A DNA stretch of 64,000 nt from Paenibacillus sp. FSL H8-0537 (GCF_038051995.1 NZ_CP150290.1:6293501-6357500); one strand, 5' to 3'. Shown: positions 42,043 through 51,360, numbered from the stretch's first letter. A program made the numbers and translations. The notes: generated by a model not told the origin, from the sequence alone.

Positions 42043-42567
42043 TCATTTCTTGCCTCGCCTAAGCCTTTCCAGCTGCGTGCGAATTTCAAGACTGAGACTA
42101 TTGTCCACCGTATTGCGGCGGCGTTTCGTTTCTTCCATCAGCGTAAGCTCAATTTGCTTGCGGTTCTGCTCAATTTCAATTAACAGCTCGCGGGCCGAGA
42201 GGCGAAGCGCCCCATGAGCGAAAGCGACATGCTGTTCGACGAGATCAGAAGTAGCGACGTACAAATGCCGTCTTTTTTTATACAGCTCAACGACCATGCG
42301 CTCAATGCATTCGTCTGCTGTTTCCTTCTCCTTCGTATACACAATTGTCAGCTTGTGATGCTTGAAGGTCGCTCCCAGCCCAGGCACCTGATGCGCATCG
42401 AAAATGATATAGACCGCCATGCCGGTAAAGCCCTGATAATCCGCGAGCATATCAAGCAGCTTATCTCTTGCCTCCTCGAGATCGATGGCTTTCAGCTTTT
42501 CCAGCACGGGCCAGGCCCCAATCATGTTGTAGCCATCCACCAGCAAAATATCGTCACGCCGTTTCAT
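42043..42567 (-). CDS. yacP: NYN-domain ribonuclease (YacP/Rae1-like)
   Basis: 174 residues. The PIN-like NYN domain begins DDILLVDGYNMIGAWP and carries further conserved acidic residues (FDAH, ADECIERMV, VATSDLVEQ). The B. subtilis homologue Rae1 cleaves mRNA in the ribosomal A site. The C-terminal third is charged and helical. It begins two bases after rlmB. Confidence 0.9.
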   Translation of the reverse strand: MKRRDDILLVDGYNMIGAWPVLEKLKAIDLEEARDKLLDMLADYQGFTGMAVYIIFDAHQVPGLGATFKHHKLTIVYTKEKETADECIERMVVELYKKRRHLYVATSDLVEQHVAFAHGALRLSARELLIEIEQNRKQIELTLMEETKRRRNTVDNSLSLEIRTQLERLRRGKK

Positions 42568-42569
42568 AT

Positions 42570-43325
42570 CTAAACGCTCCGGCGCTGTCTGACCACTTCG
42601 TACATGAACACGCCCGCAGCAACGGAGGCATTCAGCGAATTAAGCTGGCCCTTCATCGGAAGCTTCACCAGAAAATCGCATTTTTCTTTGATGAGACGAC
42701 CAATGCCTTTGCCTTCATTGCCGATGACGACAGCGAGCGGCATGTCGAATTTCATCGAATATATTTCCTGCTTGGCGCTGACATCCGTACCCGCTATCCA
42801 TATGCCTTCTTCCTTCAGCCGATCGATCGTTTGTGCCAGATTCGTCACGCGTGCAACAGGCACATATTCCGCTGCTCCCGCCGATGTTTTGGAGACGGTT
42901 GCTGTCAGTCCAACCGCACGGCGCTTCGGAATGATAACGCCATGAACGCCGGTGCATTCCGCTGTCCGCAGAATGGAACCCAAATTATGAGGGTCCTCAA
43001 TTTCATCCAGCAGCAAAATAAAAGGCGTCTCGTTGCGGCTGCGTGCTGCTTCTAATATCTCTTCAATCTCGGCGTAGCGAAAAGCAGCCGCCTGCGCGAT
43101 AACGCCTTGATGCTGAACGCCCTCGGCCATGCCATCGAGCTTCCTTTTATCGACAAATTGTACGATAATTCCACTTTTTTTCGCCTCAGCCGTAATCGGC
43201 TGCGTCATACTCTTCTGGGCGCCTTCGGCGATCCAAATTTTATTAATTTCACGCCCGGAACGAAGCGCCTCCAGTACGGGATGCTTGCCAGCAATAATTT
43301 CATCTTGCGGGTTAGTCTCAGTCAT
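42570..43325 (-). CDS. rlmB: 23S rRNA 2'-O-methyltransferase of the SpoU/TrmH family (RlmB-like)
   Basis: 251 residues. N-terminal L30e-like substrate-binding part (IIAGKHPVLEALRSG) and the SPOUT catalytic domain with NLGSILRTAECTG, VIGNEGKGIGRL and LNSLNASVAAGVFMYE. RlmB methylates G2251 (E. coli numbering) of 23S rRNA; the target is inferred by family. Its ATG overlaps the mrnC stop by one base. Confidence 0.95.
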   Translation of the reverse strand: MTETNPQDEIIAGKHPVLEALRSGREINKIWIAEGAQKSMTQPITAEAKKSGIIVQFVDKRKLDGMAEGVQHQGVIAQAAAFRYAEIEEILEAARSRNETPFILLLDEIEDPHNLGSILRTAECTGVHGVIIPKRRAVGLTATVSKTSAGAAEYVPVARVTNLAQTIDRLKEEGIWIAGTDVSAKQEIYSMKFDMPLAVVIGNEGKGIGRLIKEKCDFLVKLPMKGQLNSLNASVAAGVFMYEVVRQRRSV

Positions 43326-43843
43326 TATTCGCCCTCCTTTGTTTTCTTGGCTGCGAGGGAAGGAGCGGCTGGCTGTGCCTGCCGTTCCTCCCCCTCTTCT
43401 CTTGCTGCAATCGCACAGGCGAATAACTCATGCAAGCGCTGAATGCGGCCTTCATAATATAAATACCCAACGAGACATTCAAGCGCGGTAGCTTGACGGT
43501 AATCGGCGGGGTCAGCATTTTTAGGTGGCGCGCCAGATTTCGTATTGCGTCCGCGCCGCACTACATCTGCCTCCTCCTCCGTCAACAGCGGCTGCCAATG
43601 CTCCAGCAAAATCCGCCGCTGCGCTTTTGCAGAGACGATGCCCGTCGCTTCCCGGTGCAGGTGATGCGGCTTATGATTCGGCAGCGACACCAAATATTGG
43701 CGTACCAGCAGCTCGAACACACTGTCGCCAACGTAGGCGAGCACGACGGGATTCAGCAGGTTTGTTTTTTTCGAAGGCGTGTAAAACAATAAGTCGCTTG
43801 CTAACGCCTCGCTGTTATGCGGCTCACTCATAGACGGCGCCAA
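43325..43843 (-). CDS. mrnC: Mini-ribonuclease III (23S rRNA maturation)
   Basis: 172 residues: an RNase III catalytic domain without a double-stranded RNA-binding domain. LAYVGDSVFELLVRQYLV holds the catalytic Asp, and the second acidic motif is in ATALECLVGYLYYEG. In B. subtilis it trims 23S rRNA ends. The C-terminal tail (about 145-172) is Ala/Pro/Lys-rich and longer than in B. subtilis. Starts inside the last 16 bases of cysS. Confidence 0.95.
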   Translation of the reverse strand: MAPSMSEPHNSEALASDLLFYTPSKKTNLLNPVVLAYVGDSVFELLVRQYLVSLPNHKPHHLHREATGIVSAKAQRRILLEHWQPLLTEEEADVVRRGRNTKSGAPPKNADPADYRQATALECLVGYLYYEGRIQRLHELFACAIAAREEGEERQAQPAAPSLAAKKTKEGE

Positions 43844-45243
43844 CGGATGCCTTGCGGCGTATCCTCAAGAGCGATGCCTTTCTCTGTCAGCAAATCGCGA
43901 ATTTCGTCCGCTCTAGCCCAATTTTTCGACTGGCGCGCTTCTGTTCTATCGACAATCAGCTGTTCAATTTCCTCATCTAGCAGATCCGCTTCGGCGGACT
44001 GTGGCGGGATTAGACCAAGCACCTCGTCCATTTGCTCCAGCACATCCAGAAAAGCCTGCACGCCCTCGGTGCTCACATCTGCGCGATTCAAGTATTGATT
44101 CGCTTCGCCAACCAGATCAAAGACCGCAGTAATCGCATCCGGCGTATTAAAGTCATCATCCATTTTCGCCTCAAACACGCTCATAATTTCCGCCAAGCGG
44201 GCATCAAGTTCGAACACCGCAGCTCCCGTCTGCTCCTCGCTCTCCAGCACTTGCAGGCGATGGCGCAAGTTGGACACGCTGTTTGCGATGCGCTCCACAC
44301 TGTTTACCGCTTGCTTCAGCGCTTCTTCGTTGAAGTTAAGCGGACTGCGATAATGTCCGGACAAAATAAAATAACGAATCGCTTGCGGCTTCACCTGCTT
44401 CACCAGCTCGTGCACCGAAATACCATTGCCCAGGGATTTGGAAATTTTCACATTATCAATGTTAATATAGCCATTATGCATCCAATAATTCGCGAGCGGC
44501 TTGCCGGTCAATGCTTCCGACTGTGCAACCTCGCACTCATGATGCGGGAACTGCAGGTCATGTCCGCCGCCATGAATATCGAGTGTGTCCCCTAGATACT
44601 TGCGCGCCATTGCCGAGCATTCGATATGCCAGCCCGGGCGGCCCGGTCCCCACGGCGTATCCCAGAAAATTTCACCCGGCTTTGCACCTTTCCACAGCAC
44701 AAAATCCTGCGGATTCTCCTTGCGGTCACCTACTTCAATCCGGATTCCGAATTGCAGCTCCTCCAGGTTTTGATGCGACAGCTTGCCGTATTCCTCAAAC
44801 TTGGCGGTGCGGAAATAAATATCGCCTTCACTCTCATAGGCAATGTCTTTGTTAAGCAGGCCTTGAATAAAATCGACAATTTCCGTAATATGCTCGGTTA
44901 CGCGCGGGCTCAGCGTTGCCTTATGCACGGCGAGCGCTTCGAGATCCGCATTGAATGCCGCGATAAATGTCTCCGCCACTTCTGGAACTGTAGATCCCAG
45001 CTCCTCCGCTTTACGGATCAACTTATCATCCACGTCCGTAAAGTTGACGACATAGTTCACCTCATAGCCTGTGCTCTCCAAATACCGACGAACGACATCG
45101 AAGAAAACAACCGGCCTTGCATTTCCAACGTGAATATAATCGTATACCGTCGGCCCGCATACGTACATTTTAACTTTACCCAGCTCCTGCGATTCAAAAG
45201 CTTCCTTCTTGCGGGTCAACGTATTATATAGATGTAACGTCAT
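43828..45243 (-). CDS. cysS: cysteinyl-tRNA synthetase
   Basis: 471 residues. HIGH-equivalent HVGNAR (about 38-43) after the zinc ligand in CGPTVYDYI, a zinc-site GGGHDLQFPHHECEVAQ and the KMSKS-equivalent KISKSLGN. Charges tRNA-Cys. It overlaps cysE by four bases (ATGA) and mrnC by 16, so the three genes are translationally coupled. Expression is governed by the T-box upstream of cysE. Confidence 0.98.
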   Translation of the reverse strand: MTLHLYNTLTRKKEAFESQELGKVKMYVCGPTVYDYIHVGNARPVVFFDVVRRYLESTGYEVNYVVNFTDVDDKLIRKAEELGSTVPEVAETFIAAFNADLEALAVHKATLSPRVTEHITEIVDFIQGLLNKDIAYESEGDIYFRTAKFEEYGKLSHQNLEELQFGIRIEVGDRKENPQDFVLWKGAKPGEIFWDTPWGPGRPGWHIECSAMARKYLGDTLDIHGGGHDLQFPHHECEVAQSEALTGKPLANYWMHNGYINIDNVKISKSLGNGISVHELVKQVKPQAIRYFILSGHYRSPLNFNEEALKQAVNSVERIANSVSNLRHRLQVLESEEQTGAAVFELDARLAEIMSVFEAKMDDDFNTPDAITAVFDLVGEANQYLNRADVSTEGVQAFLDVLEQMDEVLGLIPPQSAEADLLDEEIEQLIVDRTEARQSKNWARADEIRDLLTEKGIALEDTPQGIRWRRL

Positions 45244-45902
45244 TTTCGATATTCCCCTCCAGTTACAGGCTCCCTGAGCTCTTTCAACTCTGTTTTCAAA
45301 CGATCAATTTCATTTTGCATATCCCGCAGCATTTCAATGACTGGGTCAGGCAGCTGGTTGTGCTCCAGTCTGTCCTTCACCCGCTCACCGTTCCGTTTCA
45401 CCACTCTGCCGGGGTTGCCAACGACGGTACAATTATCCGGCACCTCGCGCAGCACGACCGCATTCGAGCCTACATTTGAATTATCGCCAATTTTGAACGA
45501 TCCCAGCACCTTCGAGCCCGAGCCAATGACAACATTATTGCCGATGGTCGGATGGCGCTTGCCCTTCTCCTTGCCTGTACCGCCAAGCGTAACCCCCTGA
45601 TAAATGACGACATCATTGCCAATCTCGCATGTTTCTCCGATGACAATGCCCATGCCATGGTCAATAAACAGCCGCTCGCCGATAGTGGCCCCAGGGTGAA
45701 TTTCGATGCCCGTCATAAAACGACTGAATTGGGATATGATACGCGCAACCGTAAACCATTTGTTACGAAAAAAATAATGCGCCGCCCGATGCGCCCAAAT
45801 CGCATGTAGGCCGGAATAAGTGAAGACGACCTCAAAACGGCTTCTGGCGGCCGGATCATTTTCAAACACCGCTTCAATATCTGAACGAATATGGCGAAAC
45901 AT
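45240..45902 (-). CDS. cysE: serine O-acetyltransferase
   Basis: 220 residues; acetylates serine in the first committed step of cysteine synthesis. N-terminal helical part (FRHIRSDIEAVFENDPAAR) and left-handed beta helix (GIEIHPGATIGERLFIDHG; VIYQGVTLGGTGKEKGKRHP) with the catalytic His of the IDHG motif. ATG 45902 is preceded by GAGAGGAGA; an in-frame TTG earlier is inside that site. First gene after the T-box leader. Confidence 0.97.
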   Translation of the reverse strand: MFRHIRSDIEAVFENDPAARSRFEVVFTYSGLHAIWAHRAAHYFFRNKWFTVARIISQFSRFMTGIEIHPGATIGERLFIDHGMGIVIGETCEIGNDVVIYQGVTLGGTGKEKGKRHPTIGNNVVIGSGSKVLGSFKIGDNSNVGSNAVVLREVPDNCTVVGNPGRVVKRNGERVKDRLEHNQLPDPVIEMLRDMQNEIDRLKTELKELREPVTGGEYRK

Positions 45903-45975
45903 CAGCTTCTCTCCTCTCAAGCCAGCAGGCCGCTGCCCCTCTTAGTCCTGCCTTGCTGGCTGCCGAATGTCCATA

Positions 45976-46430
45976 TAAAAAAGCCCCCACAGCATTTGCA
46001 TGCTGCAGAGGCGTGTGTTCAATCGCGGTCCCACTCTGCTTGAACAGCCTGAACACCTATCTGCGCCGCTCGCAGCAAGCTTCGGCATGTCTGCCTTCGC
46101 CCGCTTCAACCTATGGCTGCCAGATAGCTCAGTTGCTATCCATCTCAAAGCCTTTAACGCAGGCCTACGTTGCCGCCTACCCCACAAGCGCCTCACCTGC
46201 TGCCCTCGAACGAAGCCTCCTTCGATTCAAAAACACAGCTGCTCGGCCTTACGGCTCGGAACAAAGCTCCCAGGTGCAATTTTCCGCCCGCCGAATTAGA
46301 CAACTTGCAGCTACATTGTCCAATAGCCGCGGGTAACCCGGCCTGGATGCAATGACGGTTGTCCTCTCTGCAAATCCAGCAAAACGTACTTTTCCTGTTC
46401 ATAGCTTGTTAACTGTAAACTTCCTAATAG
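45976..46430 (-). promoter_or_regulatory. T-box riboswitch leader of cysE-cysS
   Basis: Three T-box hallmarks occur in order on the minus strand: AGTA (46387-46390) followed by CAGAGAG (46364-46370) of stem I, the T-box itself AGAGTGGGACCGCG (46024-46037), and a terminator (45977-46012). Uncharged tRNA should favour the antiterminator; by gene context the tRNA is tRNA-Cys. The UGGN bulge reads UGGG. Stem I to T-box spans about 330 bases, longer than many T-boxes. Confidence 0.88.
45977..46012 (-). terminator. T-box terminator upstream of cysE
   Basis: GCCTCTGCAGCAT, loop GCAA, ATGCTGTGGGGGC (13 pairs, some G-T) followed by TTTTTT on the minus strand, 75 bases upstream of the cysE start. Confidence 0.92.
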
Positions 46431-46437
46431 TAGCCCT

Positions 46438-46466
46438 AGTATACCCAATCCACCCTTATGTGACAA
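46438..46466 (-). promoter_or_regulatory. sigma-A-type promoter of the cysE T-box operon
   Basis: The minus strand shows TTGTCA, a 17-base spacer and TATACT, directly upstream of the T-box stem I elements, giving a leader of about 530 bases. Confidence 0.75.
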
Positions 46467-46484
46467 GAGGCATTGTTTCCGGGC

Positions 46485-46530
46485 GTAACCATATGGTGAA
46501 AAAGAGTACGCCCAGCGCGAATACTCGCGC
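46485..46530. repeat. partial family-2 repeat just 3' of gltX
   Basis: GGTGAAAAAGAGT at 46495-46507, followed by GC-rich GCGCGAA, matches the outer arm of the palindrome at 48084-48262. It also forms its own hairpin (GGGCGTA at 46481-46487 with TACGCCC). gltX is thus bracketed by this fragment and the full copy upstream. Confidence 0.55.
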
Positions 46531-46556
46531 CAAGGCAAGCTCCCCGTACAGCCAGC

Positions 46557-48023
46557 CTAGCGGCCCAATCGCTCGTTCAGCCTGGCGATGACTTTCGCTT
46601 GACCAAGCAGCACGATGGATTGATTCAAGTCCGGGCCATGTGTCTGGCCGGTCAAAGCGGCGCGGATTGGCATAAACAGCTGTTTGCCTTTGAAGCCGGT
46701 ATCTTTTTGCACCGTTTTAATGGAAGCCTTCACGCTTCCTTCATCAAATGCCTCTGCTGGCGTTGCTTCAACTTGTGCGAGGAAGGCAGCAAGCACGACC
46801 GGCACCTGCTCTTCTGCAAGAACCGTCGTCGCTTCTTCTTCATCCTGGGCAGCCTCTTGGAAGAACAGCTCCGTATGCGGCACGATTTCCGCTGCATAAC
46901 GCAGCTTGTCCTGATACAAGGCAACGAGATTGCTCACCCATGCGCGGCCAGCTTCATCCAGTTGCTCAGACACGCGGCCAGCCTTAACCAAATGTGGCAG
47001 ACACATCTCGACGACACGCGCCAGATCTGTTTTTTTCAAATATTCATTGTTCATCCAGCTCAGCTTCTGCGTATCGAATACGGCAGGGCTTTTGCTGAGA
47101 CGCTCAGCATTGAATACTTCCACCAATTGCTCACGCGTAAAGATCTCTTGCTCGCCTTCCGGCGACCAGCCGAGCAGCGTAATAAAATTGAACATCGCCT
47201 CTGGCAAATAACCTAGCGAATCGTATTGCTCAATAAACTGGATGATCGACTCATCGCGCTTGCTGAGCTTTTTGCGGTTTTCGTTAACGATCAGCGTCAT
47301 ATGGCCAAAGCGAGGCGGCTCCCAGCCAAATGCTTCATAAATCATCAATTGACGCGGCGTATTGGAAATATGGTCCTCGCCCCGCAGGACGTGGCTAATT
47401 TTCATTAGGTGGTCATCCAGCGCAACGGCAAAGTTGTAGGTCGGGATGCCATCTTTTTTCACAATAACAAAATCGCCCGTCTCCGCCGTATCAAAGCTGA
47501 TTTCACCTTTTACGACATCATCAAATTTATAGGTGCGGCCTTCCGGCACGCGGAAACGTATGCTTGGCACCCGGCCTTCCGCCTCGAATACTGTGCGCTG
47601 CTCATCCGTCAGATTGCGGTGCAGTCCGGAATAACGCGGTGTTTCGCCCCGAGCCGTCTGCTCCTCGCGCTCACGCTCCAGCTCCTCCTCGGTGCAGTAG
47701 CAGCGGTAAGCGAGGCCGCGATCCAGCAGGTCCTGCCAATACTTTTCATAAATATCAAGACGCTCCGTCTGACGGTATGGACCGTAGTCGCCGCCAACGT
47801 CAATGCTTTCATCCCAGTCAATGCCGAGCCATTTCAAATATGTGAGCTGGCTTTCTTCTCCGCCGGCAATATTGCGCTTCACATCCGTATCTTCGATGCG
47901 GATAATAAACTTTCCACCCAAATTGCGGGCATACAAATAATTGAATAAGGCCGTTCTTGCATTGCCAATATGCAGATGCCCCGTCGGCGATGGTGCATAA
48001 CGCACGCGAATTTCTTGTGTCAT
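46557..48023 (-). CDS. gltX: glutamyl-tRNA synthetase
   Basis: 488 residues. HIGH motif [18 protein letters not shown] (about 13-30), a C-terminal anticodon-binding domain and KMSKS-equivalent [10 protein letters not shown]. Firmicutes GltX charges both tRNA-Glu and tRNA-Gln (the latter then transamidated by GatCAB). In B. subtilis gltX precedes cysE; here 650 bases holding a promoter and T-box separate them. Confidence 0.98.
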   Translation of the reverse strand: MTQEIRVRYAPSPTGHLHIGNARTALFNYLYARNLGGKFIIRIEDTDVKRNIAGGEESQLTYLKWLGIDWDESIDVGGDYGPYRQTERLDIYEKYWQDLLDRGLAYRCYCTEEELEREREEQTARGETPRYSGLHRNLTDEQRTVFEAEGRVPSIRFRVPEGRTYKFDDVVKGEISFDTAETGDFVIVKKDGIPTYNFAVALDDHLMKISHVLRGEDHISNTPRQLMIYEAFGWEPPRFGHMTLIVNENRKKLSKRDESIIQFIEQYDSLGYLPEAMFNFITLLGWSPEGEQEIFTREQLVEVFNAERLSKSPAVFDTQKLSWMNNEYLKKTDLARVVEMCLPHLVKAGRVSEQLDEAGRAWVSNLVALYQDKLRYAAEIVPHTELFFQEAAQDEEEATTVLAEEQVPVVLAAFLAQVEATPAEAFDEGSVKASIKTVQKDTGFKGKQLFMPIRAALTGQTHGPDLNQSIVLLGQAKVIARLNERLGR

Positions 48024-48083
48024 TGTTTTCTTGCCCCTCCCTAGTCGCTTGCAGCCTTGCGCTTTTGTACAGCCTGATTCATA

Positions 48084-48262
48084 AAGAAGTAAGGTGAAAA
48101 AGAGTCTGCGCTGCGCGAAAAGAGCTTGCTTCCGATCGCCATTACCCCTGAGTTTCCTTGAATAAGACGGCTGAGCCGTTAAAACTCAGGGCTAAAAGCG
48201 AACGCTTCCGCTTCTCCAGCAACCCCTTTTCTCTCCACTACGACTTTTTCACCATACTTCTT
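48084..48262. repeat. long imperfect inverted repeat, family 2 copy 2
   Basis: Outer arms AGAAGTAAGGTGAAAAAG (from 48085) and its near-complement ending 48262; inner perfect arms CCCTGAGTTT (48146-48155) and AAACTCAGGG (48182-48191), with a further ACGGC/GCCGT hairpin in the loop. Its minus strand has GCTGGAGAAGCG(G)AAGCG at 48199-48220 and CGATCGGAAGC in the other arm, as in the copy at 5044-5280. It sits about 60 bases upstream of gltX. Confidence 0.8.
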
Positions 48263-48310
48263 ACATCAGTGCAGTAAATCAGCTATCGCTAAGCTTTCCT
48301 TCAAAAAAAC

Positions 48311-48407
48311 AGCTACGTTTCTAAAATATAACCCTCGCGTTACCTTAAACAAAATAATTTTGCTATATCTTTAGCAAAATTATTTTGGACATAAATGCAA
48401 ACGTAGG
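48311..48407. repeat. nested AT-rich inverted repeat
   Basis: A perfect 16-bp stem (48350-48365 with 48372-48387; arm CAAAATAATTTTGCTA) with loop TATCTT lies inside outer arms GCTACGTTT (48311-48319) and AAACGTAGGC (48398-48407). The layout, a GC-containing CGTTT arm around a long AT-rich stem, recalls the family-1 A/B repeats. Confidence 0.7.
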
Positions 48408-48491
48408 CAAGCCACATTATAATCTTGATTGATTATAGCATCAAATATGAGCAGGAGCCTGCGTATCGAAAGTCAGCTTCATGAATAGGCT

Positions 48492-48722
48492 TTAGGCGGA
48501 CACAGCTGCCGCTATTACAGCCGAAACACGGGTTATGGCAGAGGACGCGGACTCAGAAGACGCTAATGTGCTTCCGATCGTTATTTTGACGGGAAAATCA
48601 AGGACATAACGGATTTCCTGTCCGCCCAAGACCTCAAATCCTCTCAAAAGCCAGAATAACGGAACCTCCGTCCTCAAGGTGAAACGGCTCTCGCTGTCAT
48701 TTTGCGGCGTGGCGCGTTTCAT
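48492..48722 (-). CDS. doubtful small frame, unrecognised
   Basis: 76 codons, beginning MKRATPQNDSESRF and ending in an Ala/Ser/Val-rich stretch. I do not recognise it. No Shine-Dalgarno sequence precedes ATG 48722, and the start abuts the family-1 hairpin B at 48728. The middle (RGFEVLGGQEIRYVLDF) looks protein-like, so a decayed or lineage-specific gene cannot be excluded. Confidence 0.2.
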   Translation of the reverse strand: MKRATPQNDSESRFTLRTEVPLFWLLRGFEVLGGQEIRYVLDFPVKITIGSTLASSESASSAITRVSAVIAAAVSA

Positions 48723-48727
48723 TCCGA

Positions 48728-48814
48728 GAAATATAGAGAAAGTATGGCGAAATCATATACTTTCCTGTATTTCAAGCGTAACGGCTGTCGCCAGCCTCTG
48801 AAGGCAAAGCTACC
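48728..48814. repeat. family-1 B+A hairpin repeat upstream of ispF's end
   Basis: Hairpin B: GAAATATAGAGAAAGTAT at 48728-48745 pairs with 48757-48773 (one change, CTGTATTTC). Hairpin A follows at 48777-48814 (ACGGCTGTCGCC...GGCAAAGCTACC) but its inner stem is partly broken. The B sequence is nearly identical to that at 51907-51952. Confidence 0.8.
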
Positions 48815-48914
48815 TATGCATGAGTATCCGGATTCTAGTTTGCATACACACCCTAGATAAACCAACAACGTGAAGAAGTCTTTTTCCCATCCCAGCGCCC
48901 AAAAATTACTGCGA

Positions 48915-49397
48915 TTATATCACATCTTTAATCAAGCAAACAACGGATTGCGCCGCGATTCCTTCGCCGCGCCCAGTGAAGCCGAGCTGCTCCGTCGTCG
49001 TTGCCTTCACATTCACCTGGGACACATCCGCCTCCAAGGCTTCTGCGATAATTTCCGCCATCTGCGGAATATATGGCAGCATCTTGGGACGCTGTGCAAT
49101 TATCGTCGAGTCAATATTGCCGAGCTTATAGCCGCGCTCCTTGACGAGTCCCCAAATATGTACAAGCAGCTTCAAGCTGTCAGCATCCTTGAACTCAGGG
49201 TCCGTATCGGGAAAATGCTTCCCAATATCGCCAAGCGCCAATGCGCCCAATATCGCATCGCTAATCGCATGCAGCAGCACGTCAGCATCGGAATGCCCTA
49301 GCAGCCCTTTTTCATATGGAATAGTTACACCGCCGATAATGCACGGCCTGCCTTCTACCAGTTGGTGAACGTCAAAGCCTTGTCCTACACGAATCAT
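48915..49397 (-). CDS. ispF: 2-C-methyl-D-erythritol 2,4-cyclodiphosphate synthase
   Basis: 160 residues; the fifth enzyme of the MEP isoprenoid pathway. Metal ligands Asp and His in GFDVHQL (residues 7-13), plus [19 protein letters not shown] and the trimer-interface segment [16 protein letters not shown] 49397 lies two bases after the ispD stop and follows GGGGAAGG; a longer in-frame start overlaps ispD. Confidence 0.97.
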   Translation of the reverse strand: MIRVGQGFDVHQLVEGRPCIIGGVTIPYEKGLLGHSDADVLLHAISDAILGALALGDIGKHFPDTDPEFKDADSLKLLVHIWGLVKERGYKLGNIDSTIIAQRPKMLPYIPQMAEIIAEALEADVSQVNVKATTTEQLGFTGRGEGIAAQSVVCLIKDVI

Positions 49398-49399
49398 AG

Positions 49400-50104
49400 T
49401 CAGCCTTCCCCTCTCTCCCGCTTCGCGAGCAAAAACTCCGCCCATGGCAAATCCTCAGGCGTCGTAATTTTTATATTTGTATAATCGCCTTCCGCTACGG
49501 CAACCGGTACACCCATTCGCTCGACAACCATCGCGTCGTCCGTCCCCAGAAACCCCTCTTCTTGGGCCTGCTCATGCGCACGCACAAGCAGTTCACGACG
49601 AAAAGCCTGCGGCGTTTGAATCGCCCACAAGCTTCGGCGGTCAGGCGTCGAAACGATCAAGCCGTTATCGCCCACCTGTTTAATCGTATCCTTCACAGGC
49701 ACGGCCAGCACGGCTGCACCCACACGCTCCGCCACGGAGCAGCAGGTGCCGACCGCAGCTGCCGTCACTAGCGGCCGCACGCCATCATGCACCATGACCC
49801 ACTCTATAGCAGGCGAAAGCGCCTGAATGCCGCTGTAAACCGAATGCTGCCTTTCGCTGCCGCCTGCGACAACCGCCTTCACCTTGGCGATGCCATAGCG
49901 GCTGACCAGCTCTTCTACTCGCCCCACATCATCAGCGCCGACAACGACGATTATTTCTACAAGGTTATCGAGCGAAGCGAACAGCTCAAGCGTATGTACA
50001 ACAATCGGCTTGCCCTGCATTTCCAGGTACTGCTTGCTTTCTTTTGTCCCCATTCGCGAACCGCGTCCTGCCGCGACGACGACAACTCCCCATTTTGCCC
50101 CCAT
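49400..50104 (-). CDS. ispD: 2-C-methyl-D-erythritol 4-phosphate cytidylyltransferase
   Basis: 234 residues; third step of the MEP pathway, transferring CMP to MEP. The nucleotide-binding [20 protein letters not shown] lies at about 7-26, and [11 protein letters not shown] and [10 protein letters not shown] mark the active site. Adjacent to ispF, forming the conserved ispD-ispF pair. Confidence 0.97.
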   Translation of the reverse strand: MGAKWGVVVVAAGRGSRMGTKESKQYLEMQGKPIVVHTLELFASLDNLVEIIVVVGADDVGRVEELVSRYGIAKVKAVVAGGSERQHSVYSGIQALSPAIEWVMVHDGVRPLVTAAAVGTCCSVAERVGAAVLAVPVKDTIKQVGDNGLIVSTPDRRSLWAIQTPQAFRRELLVRAHEQAQEEGFLGTDDAMVVERMGVPVAVAEGDYTNIKITTPEDLPWAEFLLAKRERGEG

Positions 50105-50160
50105 GTCGTATTCCCCTCAAATCTCTGTGCCGGTATTGTATCCCCTCTATCATACCTTTT

Positions 50161-51258
50161 TTACTGTGCTTTTTCCAACAGCTTCGGCTTGGCGAAAATC
50201 ATCCGTCCCGCAGACGTTTGCAGCACGCTCGTTACAAGCACTTCCATCGTCGTGCCGATGTATTCGCGTCCACCCTCCACAACGATCATCGTGCCATCAT
50301 CGAGATAAGCGACACCTTGTCCATGCTCCTTGCCGTCTTTAATGACCTGCACAATAATTTCTTCACCTGGCAAAACTACGGGCTTCACGGCATTCGCCAA
50401 ATCATTAATGTTCAAGACGGACACACCTTGCAGCTCGCACACCTTGTTCAGGTTAAAATCATTCGTCACCACTTTGCCATGCAGTGCCTTAGCCAGCTTC
50501 ACCAGCTTGCTGTCCACCTCGCTGATTTCCTCAAAATCTCCTTCATAGATAAGCACACGCACATCAAGCTCTTTCTGGATTTTGTTCAAAATATCCAGCC
50601 CCCGGCGGCCGCGGTTGCGCTTGAGCAAGTCCGAAGAATCGGCAATATGCTGCAGCTCCTCCAGCACGAATTCGGGAATGACCAGCGTTCCCTCGATAAA
50701 GCCGGTTTTGCAAATGTCGGCGATCCGCCCATCAATAATAACGCTCGTATCCAAAATCTTATGCTCCTCGAAGCCGCTCGTCTCATCAATTGCGGGAGCC
50801 GCTTTGCGCTGGTTCCACAACTCAATGAGCTTTTCTGTCAGCTCATCCCGCTTGTTCCAGGAAATCCGCACGCCCAGATAGCCAAAGAACAGTGCCATAA
50901 TGGCCGGCAGCATCACACCTATGCCTCCAATGTCCGACACCGCCGGATACAGCAGCACCGACAGCAGCAGCCCTACGAACAATCCTGCTGCACCAGCAAG
51001 CAAATCCTTGACCGGCATGGCCGAAGTCTGCTCAGCCCCACGCTGCATTAAACGAATGAGCGGATTTGCTGCCAAGGTCGCGAGAATGACCCCGCACAAT
51101 GCGCCGATTCCGACATTCATGTAATAAGTGCCGGAATGCTCAAGCATCCCAATAGATGGCTCAGCCCATAATCCCGATAAACTGGTCATGCTGTGAAGCT
51201 CGCGTCCTGCCATTGCACCTAACATTATTCCAATTAATTGAATGATACGTCTTACCAT
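50161..51258 (-). CDS. membrane PIN/TRAM-domain protein (YacL-like)
   Basis: About 365 residues. Four N-terminal hydrophobic segments (about 1-130) anchor it in the membrane. A PIN nuclease-like domain follows ([20 protein letters not shown] from about 167, with later conserved aspartates including [13 protein letters not shown]), then a C-terminal TRAM RNA-binding domain ([20 protein letters not shown]). Nuclease activity is inferred. ATG 51258 is chosen over one two codons earlier because GGAGG is nine bases upstream. Placed before ispD as B. subtilis yacL. Confidence 0.9.
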   Translation of the reverse strand: MVRRIIQLIGIMLGAMAGRELHSMTSLSGLWAEPSIGMLEHSGTYYMNVGIGALCGVILATLAANPLIRLMQRGAEQTSAMPVKDLLAGAAGLFVGLLLSVLLYPAVSDIGGIGVMLPAIMALFFGYLGVRISWNKRDELTEKLIELWNQRKAAPAIDETSGFEEHKILDTSVIIDGRIADICKTGFIEGTLVIPEFVLEELQHIADSSDLLKRNRGRRGLDILNKIQKELDVRVLIYEGDFEEISEVDSKLVKLAKALHGKVVTNDFNLNKVCELQGVSVLNINDLANAVKPVVLPGEEIIVQVIKDGKEHGQGVAYLDDGTMIVVEGGREYIGTTMEVLVTSVLQTSAGRMIFAKPKLLEKAQ

Positions 51259-51331
51259 ATTCATCCACCTCCATTACAATTATGTTCCAATTGGGAACAC
51301 TCTAACCGTCAAAGGTGAATGATTTTTCATT

Positions 51332-51360
51332 TTGAAATGCGGACCAAGTAAGCTTATAAT
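51332..51360 (+). promoter_or_regulatory. sigma-A-type promoter of the plus-strand gene
   Basis: TTGAAA at 51332-51337, a 17-base spacer and TATAAT at 51355-51360, 47 bases upstream of the gene start at 51408. Confidence 0.8.

Larger units (their letters stand above)
48024..48914. other. repeat-rich gap between ispF and gltX
   Basis: About 890 bases with no secure gene. It contains, from low to high coordinate, the family-2 palindrome (48084-48262), a nested AT-rich inverted repeat (48311-48407), a doubtful 76-codon frame (48492-48722) and a family-1 B+A repeat (48728-48814). The gltX promoter was not identified with confidence. Confidence 0.6.

Noticed and set aside
51284..51298. Palindrome GTTCCAATTGGGAAC between the divergent PIN/TRAM and plus-strand genes
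   Set aside because: Near-perfect but short, with no recognised regulator; not enough to call an operator.
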